This document shows positions 1 through 12,200 of a stretch of DNA of 64,000 nt, piece after piece (the first letter of the stretch is position 1; the number at the start of each line of letters is the position of its first letter). Source of the stretch: Epiperipatus broadwayi (Eukaryota; Onychophora; Udeonychophora; Euonychophora; Peripatidae); NCBI GenBank assembly GCA_028023455.1, contig JAQFVV010006246.1:3399501-3463500 (forward strand), in the 5' to 3' direction. Position numbers and translations under genes: made by a program. Under the pieces are notes generated by a model, which was not told where the DNA came from, did no database searches, and worked only from the letters and a program-made list of their open reading frames with translations.

Positions 1-729
1 TTTTTGAGAATCGCTCAGAGCATTAGTTATATTAGAATTTCAGTATATACTTTTGTAGATTTTATTTAACAATATTCTTTTTTACACAAAGAATTAAATT
101 GATGGTTCTTATCTTTAGATTTTGTATAATAAAACTAACATGGTTTTTATTTCTTTATCATTTAGAAAATTATATTAGGAGAAAATACATGTTTTCTTAC
201 TGCTAAGTTTCAAGAATCAATTATTTTTTAACAAAAGAAAATGACTAATGATTTTTTTTTTCAATTTCTGTTTTTCTTTACCATCCATCCATTGTTTAAA
301 TACTTCTAGATAATACGATTTTCATTGTAGTTTTATTTTTAGAAATTAAAATAGGTTAAATTCAAAATGGAAAGTGTATATTTTTTAAAGTTTAAGCAAT
401 AGTGAAAGTAAGATAATCAACTTAATTGTGTCTTTTTTTAGTTTAAAATTTTATTTTGTATGTAATGTCTCTATTATTCCTAAGCATATATAGTAATTAA
501 TGCAAGAAGTTTTTACTTAAAAAATATTTATATGCATTTTTCAAAATATTGTTTTATTAATCCCTAACACATTGCATTATTCTTTATACTAATGATTCTT
601 ATAGATTTATAATGAGATATTTATTCATACAAGTATAAAAAAATTTCTAAAAGAACAAAATGTTTGAATCGTTGATTGTTTTACATTTTTTGGCATTATT
701 ATATTTAATAAAATTTATATATTTTTTAG

Positions 730-892
730 ATTAGAGGTGGTTTACTGGAAACAAGCTATTTACTTTTAAAGGCCTGCACTACTCAAAATTTTGAGCCTGT
801 ATTTACTTCTGGACCACATGCTTGGATGAAATTTCATTCTGATGAATCAAATAATGATATTGGATTTCATATTACTTACACATCTTTACCTA
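730..892 (+). CDS. CUB-domain exon, copy A (C-terminal half of a CUB domain)
   Basis: This is a spliced exon with no start or stop of its own. The acceptor is a T-rich tract ending in TTTTTTAG at 729, and the donor is A|GTAAAT after 892. It reads 54 codons in phase 0 and ends in phase 1. The protein ends with the typical CUB C-terminal pattern: a cysteine (KACTTQ), then P, a Ser-Gly turn, hydrophobic-Lys-Phe, Ser-Asp (MKFHSDES), and Gly-Phe-x-Ile-x-Tyr (GFHITYTS). CUB domains are extracellular beta-sandwich modules in secreted or membrane proteins, often mediating protein or sugar contacts. The exon for the N-terminal half of the domain is not in view. Copy B (17042-17204) has the same splice sites and frame. 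The host gene is unknown. An alternative acceptor is the TTAG ending at 734. Confidence 0.7.
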
Positions 893-1072
893 GTAAATAT
901 ATCTTTTTGTTATTTTCATTTACATTTTTAATAATTTGACAATTGTTTGTTTAACATTTATTTTAGTTTAATTTTATAATTAATAAAAAGCACACACATT
1001 GTATATTTGCAATGTATTTAAAAAAATGACACATATCAATAAATAATTATTATCTCTTTGTTATCTTGACAG

Positions 1073-1101
1073 GTTCAGAATTTATAAGAAAAGCAAAGTA
1101 G
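1073..1101 (+). CDS. Possible short terminal coding exon after the CUB exon, copy A
   Basis: An acceptor (TCTTGACAG) ends at 1072. Splicing the phase-1 end of the CUB exon to base 1073 keeps the frame and adds Ser-Ser-Glu-Phe-Ile-Arg-Lys-Ala-Lys before a TAG stop at 1099-1101. Copy B has the same acceptor and frame, but a longer tail. This would place the CUB domain at the protein C terminus. Support is only the conserved acceptor and the frame; a transcript could show a different exon, so this is tentative. Confidence 0.35.
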
Positions 1102-2203
1102 GTTTTCATTTAAAAAATAGTTTATGCTTAGATTGCAAAAATGTTTAGAAAAATAATAAAAAGTTCTTCAAATTAGCAACCAGGTTATCAATAGAAATAT
1201 AAAAATAAATTATAACTAGAAATGGAAATATTAAAATAGTTATTGGGATATGAAAAAAAACTATGGATAAATGAGAAAAACACAAAAAAAAATAATAATG
1301 TATAGACAAAAAGTCAGTTTGAGCAGACAAATATTGTTGCTGGGATGAATTAGTAGTTGAACTATATACAGAGAGAGAGAGAGGAATGACATGAAAAAAA
1401 GAAAGTGTGGCTGATCAGCTTGTTGATATGATTTGGTTGGGAAAACTAAAAGACAAGCTAGGTATTTATGTATTGATAGTTGACTAATAGATCAATGCGG
1501 ACATTTTTTTTTTACTTAAACATCATTAAAAAAATTATCAAGTACTACATTTATCATTAACTGCCTTATTGACAGAACTACTCATCATAATCATTTTCAT
1601 TGATTGATTACTCAAAATTTGATTAAAGTGAAATATTATTGGTGAAATAATTTTCTTTTTTTAGCAATACCCAATTATTTCGAATTTAAATCATATTTTC
1701 TATTCATATATTGAAGATGTAGAATTATGGTGCGGCTTAAATTCAAAGTGAAGATTTTAACATTTTATTTCTGCTGATTTTGCATTACTTAATGACAGTG
1801 TTTTTGTTTTACACTCCACACATGTGCATAGTATTATGATCATTGATAGCAGTTTATTTGTGATATCCCATTCACACTTTCCTGAGTTAATTCAGTTACT
1901 GTTTGATAGTAGCTGTATAGAATCAAGTATTTAGCTATATCTAATTTTGAGTTTTTTTAGACTTTTACCAATCTTGCATCCCCCAATAATCATGTCTTTG
2001 CTCTATGCATGCACATAGTAATACAATTGTTGACAACAGCTGTGTAGAATCGTGATAGCTGGATGTATTTTAATTTTGAATTTTTTTATTACCCATTCTC
2101 AGTATTGATAGAAAAATAATTATATATGTGCTGAATTCAAAAGAAAAGTTATATTATTTCCTATTTAAGTAAATAAAAAGGTTTCTTATTTTTTTAATAC
2201 TGT
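1102..2203. other. Non-coding part of copy A with a transposon-like relic
   Basis: AT-rich DNA with no supported gene. Bases about 1720-2160 match 18000-18505 in copy B, where a fragment resembling the start of a helix-turn-helix transposase N terminus is better preserved. In copy A the same frame is damaged (compare 2110-2165). A short GA-type run lies at 1371-1383. Open frames here are accidental. Confidence 0.5.
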
Positions 2204-3668
2204 CATTATCAACCATTATCAATCCACTGCAGGATGAAGGTCTCTCCAAGTTTAATCCATCTTCTCCAATCCCTAGCTTCTCTTCTCTACATACCCCTGC
2301 ACACTTTCTTATTTCATCCATCCATCTCACATGTGGTCTCTTTCTGGGTCTTTTACAATCTCTTGGAATCCAGTTTAAAATTTCAATTGTCCATCTATTA
2401 TCATCTCTTCTAGCAATATGTCCAGCCCAACTCCACTTCAATCTTTTAATTTTTTCAATGAGATCAGTAACACCTGTTTGTTCTCTTACCCATACATTGT
2501 GTTTTCGATCTCTTCTTGTTATTCCCAACATACACCTCTCCATACTTCTTTGAGTGGTCTGAAGTCTCTGTATTGCTCTTCTATTGAGTGTCCAAGTCTC
2601 AGATCCATAAGTAAGAACTGGTAAAACACATTTGTTAAAAACCTTTCTTTTCAAACACATAGGCATATTTTCTTTTAGTATCAAGTTATTTCTACCAAAA
2701 GCACTCCAACCAAGTTTAATTCTATGATTAATTTCCTCCATTATGTTTCCATCTGTATTAATAATCTGACCAAGGTATTTGTAACTGTTAACTTCTTCTA
2801 ATTCATCATAATCAATCTTTATTTTCATATCTTGAGCAAATCGATTAAACATTACTTTAGTCTTTTTAATATTTATCTTAGGTCCTACTTTCATCTGATA
2901 ACTCCTGCAACATTTCCTGAAGCTCTGAAGCATTATTTGCAAAAATAACTATATCATCTGCAAAATCTAAATGACTTAAACAATCTCCATTTACTTTCAC
3001 TCCTTTAGTTTCCCATTTTAATTCACAAAATACTTCTTGCAGCACTGCTGTAAAAAGTTTTGGAGATATGGAGTGACCTTGTCTTACACCTTTCTCAATG
3101 TTGACTTTCCCAGTATCATTATGTAATCTAATTGTTGCTGTTGCATTTTTATAAATATTCTTTAAAATATGACAATATCCTGGATCTATACCTTGATGAT
3201 CCAATGCTTTAATCACTGAAGAAATGTTTATAGAATCAAATGCCTTTTCATAATCTACAAATCCAAAACATAATGACAACTCATATTCATTTGTCCTTTC
3301 TATAACTTCTCTCAGTACCTGAATATGATCTACTGTACTAAAACCACTTTTAAATCCAGCTTGTTCTCTTGGTTGGTGGAAATCCAATGTTCTCTGTAGA
3401 CCAGTTGTAATTATCTTGGTAAAAATTTTATATAAAACTGATAAAAGGCTGATAGGTCTGTAATTTCTAATATCTTCTTTGTCACCTTTTTTAAATATTA
3501 ATATTATTACTGCATTCTTCCAATCATCCAGTACATCTTTATCATTTAGACATTTGGTATATAACCTTGCTAAAAAAAATTCTGTTTCTTCACCTGCTTC
3601 TTTTAATATATCAATTATAATTCCATCATTACCTGGAGCCTTTCCTTTCTTCATACATTTAATTGCAT
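2204..3668 (-). mobile_element. RTE-type LINE, 5'-truncated copy
   Basis: Minus-strand insertion closely matching the 3' half of the full-length RTE elements at 22429-25705 and 40753-44046. Its low-coordinate end matches the LINE 3' end (CTGCAG, then the GATAATGG tail). Its high-coordinate end stops inside the reverse-transcriptase region just upstream of the KGKAPGNDG segment, so about half the element is missing at the 5' side, as is usual for incomplete target-primed reverse transcription. Copy B of the segmental duplication lacks it: around 18535-18555 the two flanks are joined by only a few bases. The insertion therefore came after the duplication. No clear target duplication is visible. 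Confidence 0.9.
2212..3668 (-). pseudogene. RTE reverse transcriptase, truncated and frameshifted
   Basis: The reading starts inside the RT domain ([11 protein letters not shown]). It keeps the YRPISLL, DYEKAFDS and FADD catalytic blocks, but GDSISP is changed to GHSISP. The frame breaks near 2890, where 8 nt are missing between two CTACTTT direct repeats that the copy at 40753-44046 retains. A second frame (about 2942 down to 2300) continues with the C-terminal RTE region ([30 protein letters not shown]). Another indel near 2290-2300 shifts the last residues. The endonuclease domain is absent. It cannot encode a working protein. Confidence 0.88.
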
Positions 3669-6190
3669 TATAAAATCATTTTTACTTTTTTTTTTCTAAT
3701 TTTCCATGCTTAAAATCCTATTGTGGCTTAAGTTTGAGGGTGGCTTATATTTAAAGCAATACTATAATTGTTTAGTTACTTCTCTGAACTGTTTATAAAA
3801 TAAAATATTGACAACATAAATGAAGTTTATTTGTTTTGTGGATAAGGCTGGTTGCTGCTACTCTTATTTACTTTTTCTTTTATACTAAGTTAGTATTCGT
3901 CTGATATGCTTTGAAATATTTTGAACTTTTTTTTTTTTATATTAGGTAATTCACAATCACAAGTATAAGAATAATATATACTATGTATTGAAATTGAGAG
4001 AATGAAATGTAAGATGGATTACTACTTATTATTAAATTTTAAAACATCACTTTAAATAAAATAAATTAGAAAAGTGACAAAGAAATTTGAAGTATAAAAA
4101 TCAAATTAAATGCATATTCAAATATATATATTATATGTGTATATATATATGCCTCTTTTAACCATGCAAATCCGCACATATCTTTGGCTGAGTTTATTTT
4201 CTTATTAAATATCTTTAAGTTTATGCATGGGATTATTTACAAAAAAATTTCAAAGATATATCTACATAGTAAACTGCAATAATTTGTTAATTCTATTCAT
4301 TAAATTAATAGAATATGTCATTAATAATATATATATATTGTGGACATTCCAATTTAACCTGTGACTAAATTGCAATAGTGTGTATAAAATAACAAAGAAA
4401 AACCTTATCATCACATGAGAGGGAAAAAATATTTTTTCTCTCTCTGTGCAACTTTGTGTTGGTAAAGGGGATAATATATATTTTGAATAGTTTAATAGTT
4501 GTAATTAAAAGTTAGAATTTTAAGGCACATATTGATGTTGTCTGTAGACACAAACTATTCAATTAATCATTTTTCTGATGTTGATGATGAACTTTTTTTA
4601 AAATTAATTTATCCTTAATAGATTCTAATATTCTTTCTTTAATCATACTTTAAATTTAAATGGGCTTACTAATTTATTTTCTGAAATTTAAGTTATAGCT
4701 TTTCAAATCATTCAGATTATTTTTTTATGGGCAGGTTTTATGTGTTTGAATATCTGAGTGTGTGACTGTATTTACATACATAAACTTAGAGACAGTTACA
4801 TATTTTGATAAAAGAAAAGGTTGTATTAAAATCATTTTTAATTTCTTTATAAAAAGTTATCTTGTTTAAAAACAGTTATATTATTTGGGATGAATTTGAT
4901 TTATTATGTCTGGAAGAGTTAGAGTGTGACCTAACCTTTTCAGGCTGAGGTAAAGAGTTAATGAGAGAGAGATGAAGGTCAAAGTTCAGACATAGTCAAA
5001 GGGGGCCATGTGGAAGGATAGAGACAAAGAAACATTAATTAGTCAGATGTGAGATGATGGGCTGAAGACATTTTTGGATTTCTTACTGCACAATAAATTT
5101 TTAAAAAATCGTCAATTTTTAAAAGATTTTGATCAGATGGTTTAATTAATAGAAACCACATGTTTTTGGTAATAAAAATATGTGTGTGATGTCATCAGAT
5201 CAAGCCAAATATACAGAAGACAAAGAAAGAAGAAAGGAAAGAAAACTAGATTGCTTTAGAGAACCAGAGATTGTTTTAAAGATTTTTATAGCAACATGAT
5301 GGTATAGAAAATGTTTTGTTGAGGGACTCATTGGCTTACCAGAAAACTGATGCACATCAGGAGAAGTTTAAATCTAAAATATATAAAATGACTTATAACA
5401 GATTGCCAAATATGAAGGAAGAAATTTGTTATTTTACCTATACTGACAATTACAAAGTAAAATGCTGAAAATTGTGAAGCCATGCTGTTTACTTTATGCC
5501 ATTATCTGAGTTTGTGTCAAAGCAAAATTTAAATATATGGAGAGCAGAAATATTCATAGTCTATTAAAAGTAATTACACTTAGAAGAAATGAAGAAACCA
5601 TACCCGGTCCAAATAGTCTCTATACAAGCAAGTTATTTCACTATCATCATCACAGTAAAAGAATCACAAGTCCAAACCCAAAATAGGACTGTTCCAGTAA
5701 GCCACTGCAATTAGTAATTCTACATGTGTTATATATTAGTGTGTAGCTGCTGTAAAATTTTAAACCTTTAACAAGCTGACTTTAAAATTGTTGGACTTTT
5801 TGAAACCATTCTAGTGCCCTGAAATTAATAGGAGAGCTGGTAATATGAATTTTAATTATATTTTTTATCAATGACTAATAACAAATAGTTTTAATAATAA
5901 ATATAAATAGTTTTAATAATAAATATACTTATCTCTCTCTTTAGATCTTTGACTCTTAAAATGAAAATCAATTAGAGAATTTTAATAATAATAGATCTTG
6001 CACTATTGATGTATTATGTATTCTTAAAATATTACACATAACTATTTATGTGTGTATTTTATTTTTATAAAATGTGTTTATTGTTTATTGATTCAAATAT
6101 TATGAAATATGTTGATTTATATTATATTGTATGTAAAAAAAGAGATGATTAGTTTTTTTACTCATATTGTGAATTCATACATATACATAC
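3669..6190. other. Non-coding remainder of copy A
   Basis: AT-rich, intron-like DNA aligned throughout with 18541-20995. It has TA-rich microsatellite patches near 4116-4150 and 4328-4340 and a 22-bp direct tandem duplication at 5883-5926. No open frame shows recognisable protein similarity. The last bases before 6191 (ending CATAC) match copy B near 20985-20995, which marks the LTR insertion point. Confidence 0.6.
5883..5926. repeat. 22-bp tandem duplication
   Basis: Two adjacent copies of a 22-bp unit beginning AAATAGTTTTAATAATAAAT. Copy B of the segmental duplication has a single, shorter form (about 20713-20731), so the duplication is specific to copy A. Confidence 0.8.
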
Positions 6191-8762
6191 TGTAACGGTC
6201 AGAAAACGTGTGACTCGTAAACATAGTGCAGAATTCGACCACCATACAGAACAGCAGCACCATCGAGTAGCGAAGCCACCCGTGGTACTGAGTTCGAACA
6301 CAGTTTATCGGTTCCACAATACAATCCACGAAACAACGCATCTGATGCGACATTAGTAAATATTTCCTTAGGCACGGTGGTCAGGGATATGCAAGAGACT
6401 CATGATTTTATTCTCGAGTTAGCCAATAACCAAACTAATATTAATTAAACATTCATATTTACATAATCGAGGAAATATTATATAGAATGGGTATCGAATA
6501 AATGAAACGTAACTGCAGACATATAGTTTAAAATTATTTATTAATACATTTTAATAAAACAATCATTTACTAATAATATTTGTGGATTTAAAGCTTCAGT
6601 AGCGGGATTTGCGACATGATGATATTTTAAAGAATACATTGATTTATTTAGACATTATTTTATATTGAGGATTTCAGTAGCGGTATTTCCGATACTGAAA
6701 TGTTTACAAAAGGAATACATTTATTTGAAGGCGTAATCTAGCTACCTAAAATTCTCGAGTGAGTATTTCTAATGCATGCCTTGGGGAATTTATACCTTTG
6801 CAATGCAAGAGTCTAAAGTAAGATTTAAGAGTAATGGCAGACATATATTTATTTAATTAAAATATTTATTTATAACTAAGGGCAAACATTTATTTGAGAG
6901 TGAATTATGAAGATAATGCAGAGGCGGAGTGATATATAGAATAATAAAATTAAGTAAAGGAACACGTGGTACGCTTTAGAAAGGCGATATGGAGTGGCAG
7001 TATATTGAAACTGCAATGCCGCGAATGGGTTTATAAGAGTATCGGGCTGGTCTCTGCCATCGGCCCGATGAAGTAAGGTGTCACATAAGCATAACCAGGG
7101 ACAAGCGGTCCGTGTCGCAGTTTTGCCGGCTGGCTGCATGACATTGTCAAGTCCTACGGGAGCACCCATTATGCCCGCTTGTGTAGGACGACTGGGGTTA
7201 ATTTCAACCCTGAAGAATCCGGAAATTTCACGGCGGAATAGATCATCGCGTCTCTAAAACGTAACACATGTATACTTATAAACGATTATGATAAGATTTA
7301 AATAGATTTCTAACTTGGTCCTACATTATCAACATTTATTAAAGAACGTTGACGACTCTCAAAGAAATGTAATTTTATGGAATTATTCATGATGATTTAG
7401 TAAATACAAAACATATATATAAATTGGGAATTATTATAACTAATACGTCAGCCATTTGCGAAGTTGTAGACCCCTGCATTACAATAAGTGAAGCATTGAA
7501 TGCGTGTCGATTCATATGAAAGTTAAGTTATTAAAGAAAGTAAATATTAATGAAAATTTGACACGCATTCATCGTTTTAAACGATCATAGATTTAAACTT
7601 TGAAAATAGAGACAATTGTGAGCATGCAATAATTAAATAATAAATATAGATAAAATGTAGATTTTAGAAATACGCACCCCAGATAGTGAGGTAAGCTAGA
7701 TTATTAGAGAAATTTACATATTAAATTAATTATTCAATTTAGTTATACAAATGGTAGTTTTTACATTTTATAATTTAGATAAGTAGTATGAAAAAGAGCT
7801 ATAGCATATTATTAGAGTACTCTAGAGTTTGAACACAGACAGGTACCTGTTTTATAAGAAGTCCTCCGATTCCATTAGTTTAGCAGCAAAAAGTTCACGA
7901 GTGGCAAGTCTTTCTTGTATTTAGATATTTCATTTAATTTCACAACAGCAGCAGCTTTTTCATTTATTTCAGGCAGCAGATCTTCATGGTGAATTTATGA
8001 CGGGCAATGGAAAGTTCAGCATCCGGTGGGCCATAACCCAATGGAGAATAATCTAGGTGCTTTACTCGGTCATACCTTGGCAGGAACAAATTATTTTTAT
8101 ATTTTTGGAGACTCTCAGTGATCGAGAGCAAAGCTAAAGTTTAAGTGAATGTCTCCAGCAAGTCTAAGATGGCCTCTTTTTTTTATCTTGATCTTTCACA
8201 TTTTTGTTAAGATATTTTTAGGTTCTACTTAATCTGCCCTGAGGATAATCAATGCATTTAGTTGGTTTTTAATTAAAGAAAGCTGCCGTTCTATTGTTTA
8301 CATTTTACATTTACTAATTAATTTTGGGGAATTTTTCTTTAATTAATCTATTATCTATCACTGACCGATGCTTTTAAATTTCAAAAACAAAAAGGGAACA
8401 TAAGATTATTTTAACTTTTAATTAAATATTACATCAGATATTTTTAGAATTATTATTAAATGAAATTTAAACAAAGCAATAAATACGAACTTTATAATCC
8501 AAAATAAATGATTAAAATTACACAAAATCATATAACTAAAAGAAATCTAAATTATATTATTTTATCCCTATTTATTGCGTTTAATTTGAGATCGAAATGT
8601 GTGCGTGTTTATGCTGAATTCTACATATATTTATACATTTTTAATATTGTTACACACACAATTCGATATCAAAAAGTTTAAATTTGGGCGGGATAGACCG
8701 GTCAGTGAGAGACGACAGAAAAAGGTGAAACTTAAGATTCGAATACGAATCTTACTGTTTCA
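6191..8762 (-). mobile_element. Long terminal repeat (about 2.57 kb), solo or gap-truncated
   Basis: This is a full-length relative of the two LTRs at 54886-57435 and 59477-62029. On the plus strand it begins TGTAACGGTCAG and ends ACTGTTTCA, giving TG...CA ends. It is visibly more diverged from the other two than they are from each other. The strand is given as minus because the related element encodes its gag on the minus strand. It sits at the end of copy A of the segmental duplication, and copy B is uninterrupted at the matching position. A run of 100 N starts directly after the last base, so whether this is a solo LTR or one end of a full element cannot be decided. Small open frames inside it are shared LTR shadows, not genes. 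Confidence 0.85.
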
Positions 8763-8862
8763 NNNNNNNNNNNNNNNNNNNNNNNNNNNNNNNNNNNNNN
8801 NNNNNNNNNNNNNNNNNNNNNNNNNNNNNNNNNNNNNNNNNNNNNNNNNNNNNNNNNNNNNN
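8763..8862. other. Assembly gap of 100 N
   Basis: Exactly 100 undetermined bases, the common placeholder for a gap of unknown size. It begins at the LTR edge, which suggests the assembler failed on a repeated element. Confidence 0.98.
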
Positions 8863-9230
8863 CATCTATAAACACTTAATAATTCAATTAGATATTGGAA
8901 ATAAATCAACTTCTAACTACAACTTATAAATATATCAATAATTAAAAAAAAAAAACAACTTATAATGATATTAAATATATTTTAATTAAAATTAGTGAAC
9001 ATCAAATAAATAATATAAATATGCAATCATTTCTGAAAAAATATTGAATATATGCATTCTGATTAGAAATTAGATAATATCATACATCAGATACATATGC
9101 AAGTATAGGTTTTATTCTTAATTAAGGTTAATTGAATAACTGGTGCTGACCAATTAATTATCACCTGAGATAGATAATATATTATAAGATTTGAGTTATA
9201 TAATAATGATAACAAGGTTTTTATAGCATC
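8863..9230. repeat. Segment paralogous to 15671-15990
   Basis: After the gap the sequence matches 15671-15990 with scattered differences. Shared landmarks are TAATAATTCAATTAGAT, GTGAACATCAAATAAATAA, ATATGCATTCTGATTAGAA, CATCATACATCAGATACATA and AATAATGATAACAAGGT. The match fades near 9230. In the second copy this segment lies just upstream of copy B of the CUB unit, so it looks like the beginning of a further duplicated unit. Confidence 0.85.
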
Positions 9231-12200
9231 TAAAAATAATGGTACAAAGTCAGGTGAACCTGAGGTGATGGCACTTTTCATCATCAACCCTAAGTCAAAA
9301 TATAAAATTCAATAGAAATTTAGAATATAAAAGGACTGGTGATGAATATAATCAGCATAAGGCATGAATATGAGGAGCATAAAAGATCAGCAAAACTCTA
9401 ACTATAATTAATTATACATTCACCAGCAATATACAAAAGTAATTATTCATCATCAAGAATTATCAAAAATTAAAAAGCAATCAATCCTGTGACTGTGTTT
9501 GAAATGGGTCCACCATATACTAGGTCCTTGTCAGTTTGAGACATTATTTCAACAATAATTTGGATGCACAAACTTAGGTACTAATTCATAAGAATATAAC
9601 AATTAGAAAATAAAGCTGGGATACTAAAACATACTGATTATGATCAATGCTCTGGTTACTTAGTACCATTAATGTACTGGCCAACTATAAATATAATTTG
9701 TAAATAAATAATTAAAATAAAATGTAGTGCATGGACTTAAAAGGATATTCCCTTTGCACCATCCAGAATTGGAGTAGTAAAATCATCATCAACTGGATAT
9801 ACTTAAACACTAAATAGAAACCCTTTTTATATAACAGACCATTGTGCACAAATCCAGTTCAGAGAACAAAAGCTCTATAACTTGCTACGACCAAAAGATA
9901 TAATACAACATATAATAATTTATAATATTTTAGGATTAAATTAATTTACTGGAATAATTTAAACAATGAAATATAAATTTATTAATAACAATTAAATTAA
10001 AATGAAATTAAGATTTGGTGTGTATGCTTCTCATTTTGATTAATACAAAAAGAAATAAGTGATCACATTGTGATTTATCAATATGTCAATAGGTTTACAT
10101 AAAACATGTGTATATCAGCCTATGGATGTGTCTGTGTAAAAAAACCTACCTATCAGATTTGTGATAAATGAATAATACACTTTAATAATTCATTTTAATA
10201 ATTCATGGAGTATAATTAATTTTAACATATGTGTATCTACCTGGTGCTCATCAACATAAGAATAGACACGATGTATAAACTAAAATTACATATCTGATCT
10301 GTGATAAACTAATAAAATTAATTTTATTTTTAATAACACATAAATGCACAGATATATGTGTATATATAAAATAAAAAAATAGTATGAATGAAAGTTATTA
10401 ATTAATTCATTACTTTAAAAAAAGTTTCCTTTTCAAAAAAAAAAATCATCATGAGATTCAGTTGGAAAGTTGTTTTTTTTTAAGAAAACTCTTGACTTAT
10501 TGTTTCTTCACTTATAATAACATTTTGTGAGATTTTTTTATTATTTTCAAAATAAAATTGTTTATGAATTATTTCTTTGTTTTTAGATGTTTTACTTTTA
10601 AATTAGCGATTTTAATAATTGTCATTTTCACTAAAGGAAATTTCTGTAAATTTCTCTTTTAGTAAGTGAAACTGAAACAGTCATTTATTATTTTTTCATT
10701 ATTCTAGATTTAGTTAAATAATTTATTAAAAATTATTATTGTTTAATACCAACTGATATCTGTATTTTATTTACATGACAATGTACCTTTGTCTGTGCTT
10801 CTTTTGATATTGATAAAAGAGTATATAGCATCATAATCTCTTGGTAATCTGCACTTCCATATTGTCTAAAATTTGATAGACTTTAAACATTCCATCTAGT
10901 ACACAATATAGGCTATGAAGAACAAGGAAAGGTAGGTCTGTTACTTTTATGTGAATTCATACTTTACCACTGTTACATTAGCAGTAGCTGAATTTCTGTC
11001 TTGCCTTGAATTATATTTTTATAGTAACTCTACTACTATAAAAAATCCATCCTAATCTTTTTTCCCAATCTTTTTTTAATCACAGTGGAATTAAAAAACA
11101 TAGTAATTAATAGTTTTTTTTAAAATTTGATTGAAAAAACTTAATGATTCTTTTCAATTCACCTTAATCCTTTTAAGAACAACATTGTAGGATTTATCTC
11201 TAAATATATTATACAAGCTTTAATTAAAAAATTTCTTTAATCAAAATAGATACAAGAATTTTATAATTACCAGTATATCTATTGAGTCATAAAAACATGC
11301 TTGTTTTAATTTCAAAATCAGAATTAATAAAATATTAATTAGACCTTTTTTAATGTTTTATTTATATTTTTTTAAATTCAAAATTATTTAACTCATCACT
11401 GTAATTTCAATGTAATATAGAATATATCTCTAAAAAATACTTACTTTCCCCTTCAATTTTATATATACACACATAAACACACAATACTATGTTGTTGCAT
11501 ACCATGACATGATACTTAACTATCTCATATTCCTGTTCATGGGAAAAATCAAAAGTGAAATCAAACATTTATCTAACAATCTTTTACATTATATGTGTGC
11601 ATAAAGTCTTCACCAATGTTTTTACTATTTGATAAGTGTCTGACAGCTCACATAATGAATAGTGGTTTGCAATTATAAAATAGATAAAGAATTCAGCCAC
11701 TGTATTATAAGTACATAATGCATTATTATCACCAAGAGAACTCCCTCTTTTTTGGCACTAAACTACCACAATCACAAATAAAACTAGTTAGCTACATAGC
11801 TGCATTGAAAGTAATTAGATCAGTTGAAATCATGTTTCTCAGATTTAGTTTAGGATTATTTTATTTAATGGGGAAAATAATGTTTAATTTTCCCATGCAT
11901 ATCTTTTATAATAGTAATAAGCCTTCAGTTAACTCAATATTTTAAATCCCTCTGTCATAGTATGAAAATTTGCAAACATTTAATCTGGTAATAATTATAT
12001 GATTTTAGCATGGGAATACATTAATAAGTTATAAATGATTCTAGAAAGGAGAGAAAACTATAAATGAATGCAAACAAGTTTTTTACTTTCTCTCTCATCA
12101 ATAATTATAATTAATCAACAGTTTTAACTTAAAACATAAAAATGTACTAAGAGAAATAATCATTTTCTCTTTTTTTGTAAATTATCTAATAGATATTAAT

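Larger units (their letters stand above)
1..6190. repeat. Segmental duplication copy A (continues off the left edge)
   Basis: This stretch aligns by eye with 16320-20995 in the same orientation, at roughly 90% identity with small indels. The match is already in progress at base 1, so the true start lies outside the window. It stops where the LTR at 6191 begins. Copy A is longer only because it contains the RTE LINE insertion at 2204-3668. The copied unit holds a CUB exon (730-892), a possible last exon (1073-1101), a transposon-like relic around 1720-2160, and otherwise AT-rich intron-like DNA. Divergence is spread across coding and non-coding parts alike. This is an old local duplication rather than a dispersed transposon, since no terminal repeats or target duplications are seen. 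Confidence 0.9.

Noticed and set aside
6162-7169. Open frames inside the LTR (6162-6353, 6876-7169) and their equivalents in the other LTRs
   Set aside because: They recur only because the LTR recurs, differ in reading frame and length between copies, and show no protein motif.
8599-8871. Open frame running through the N gap
   Set aside because: Most of its length is undetermined bases, so it is an artefact.
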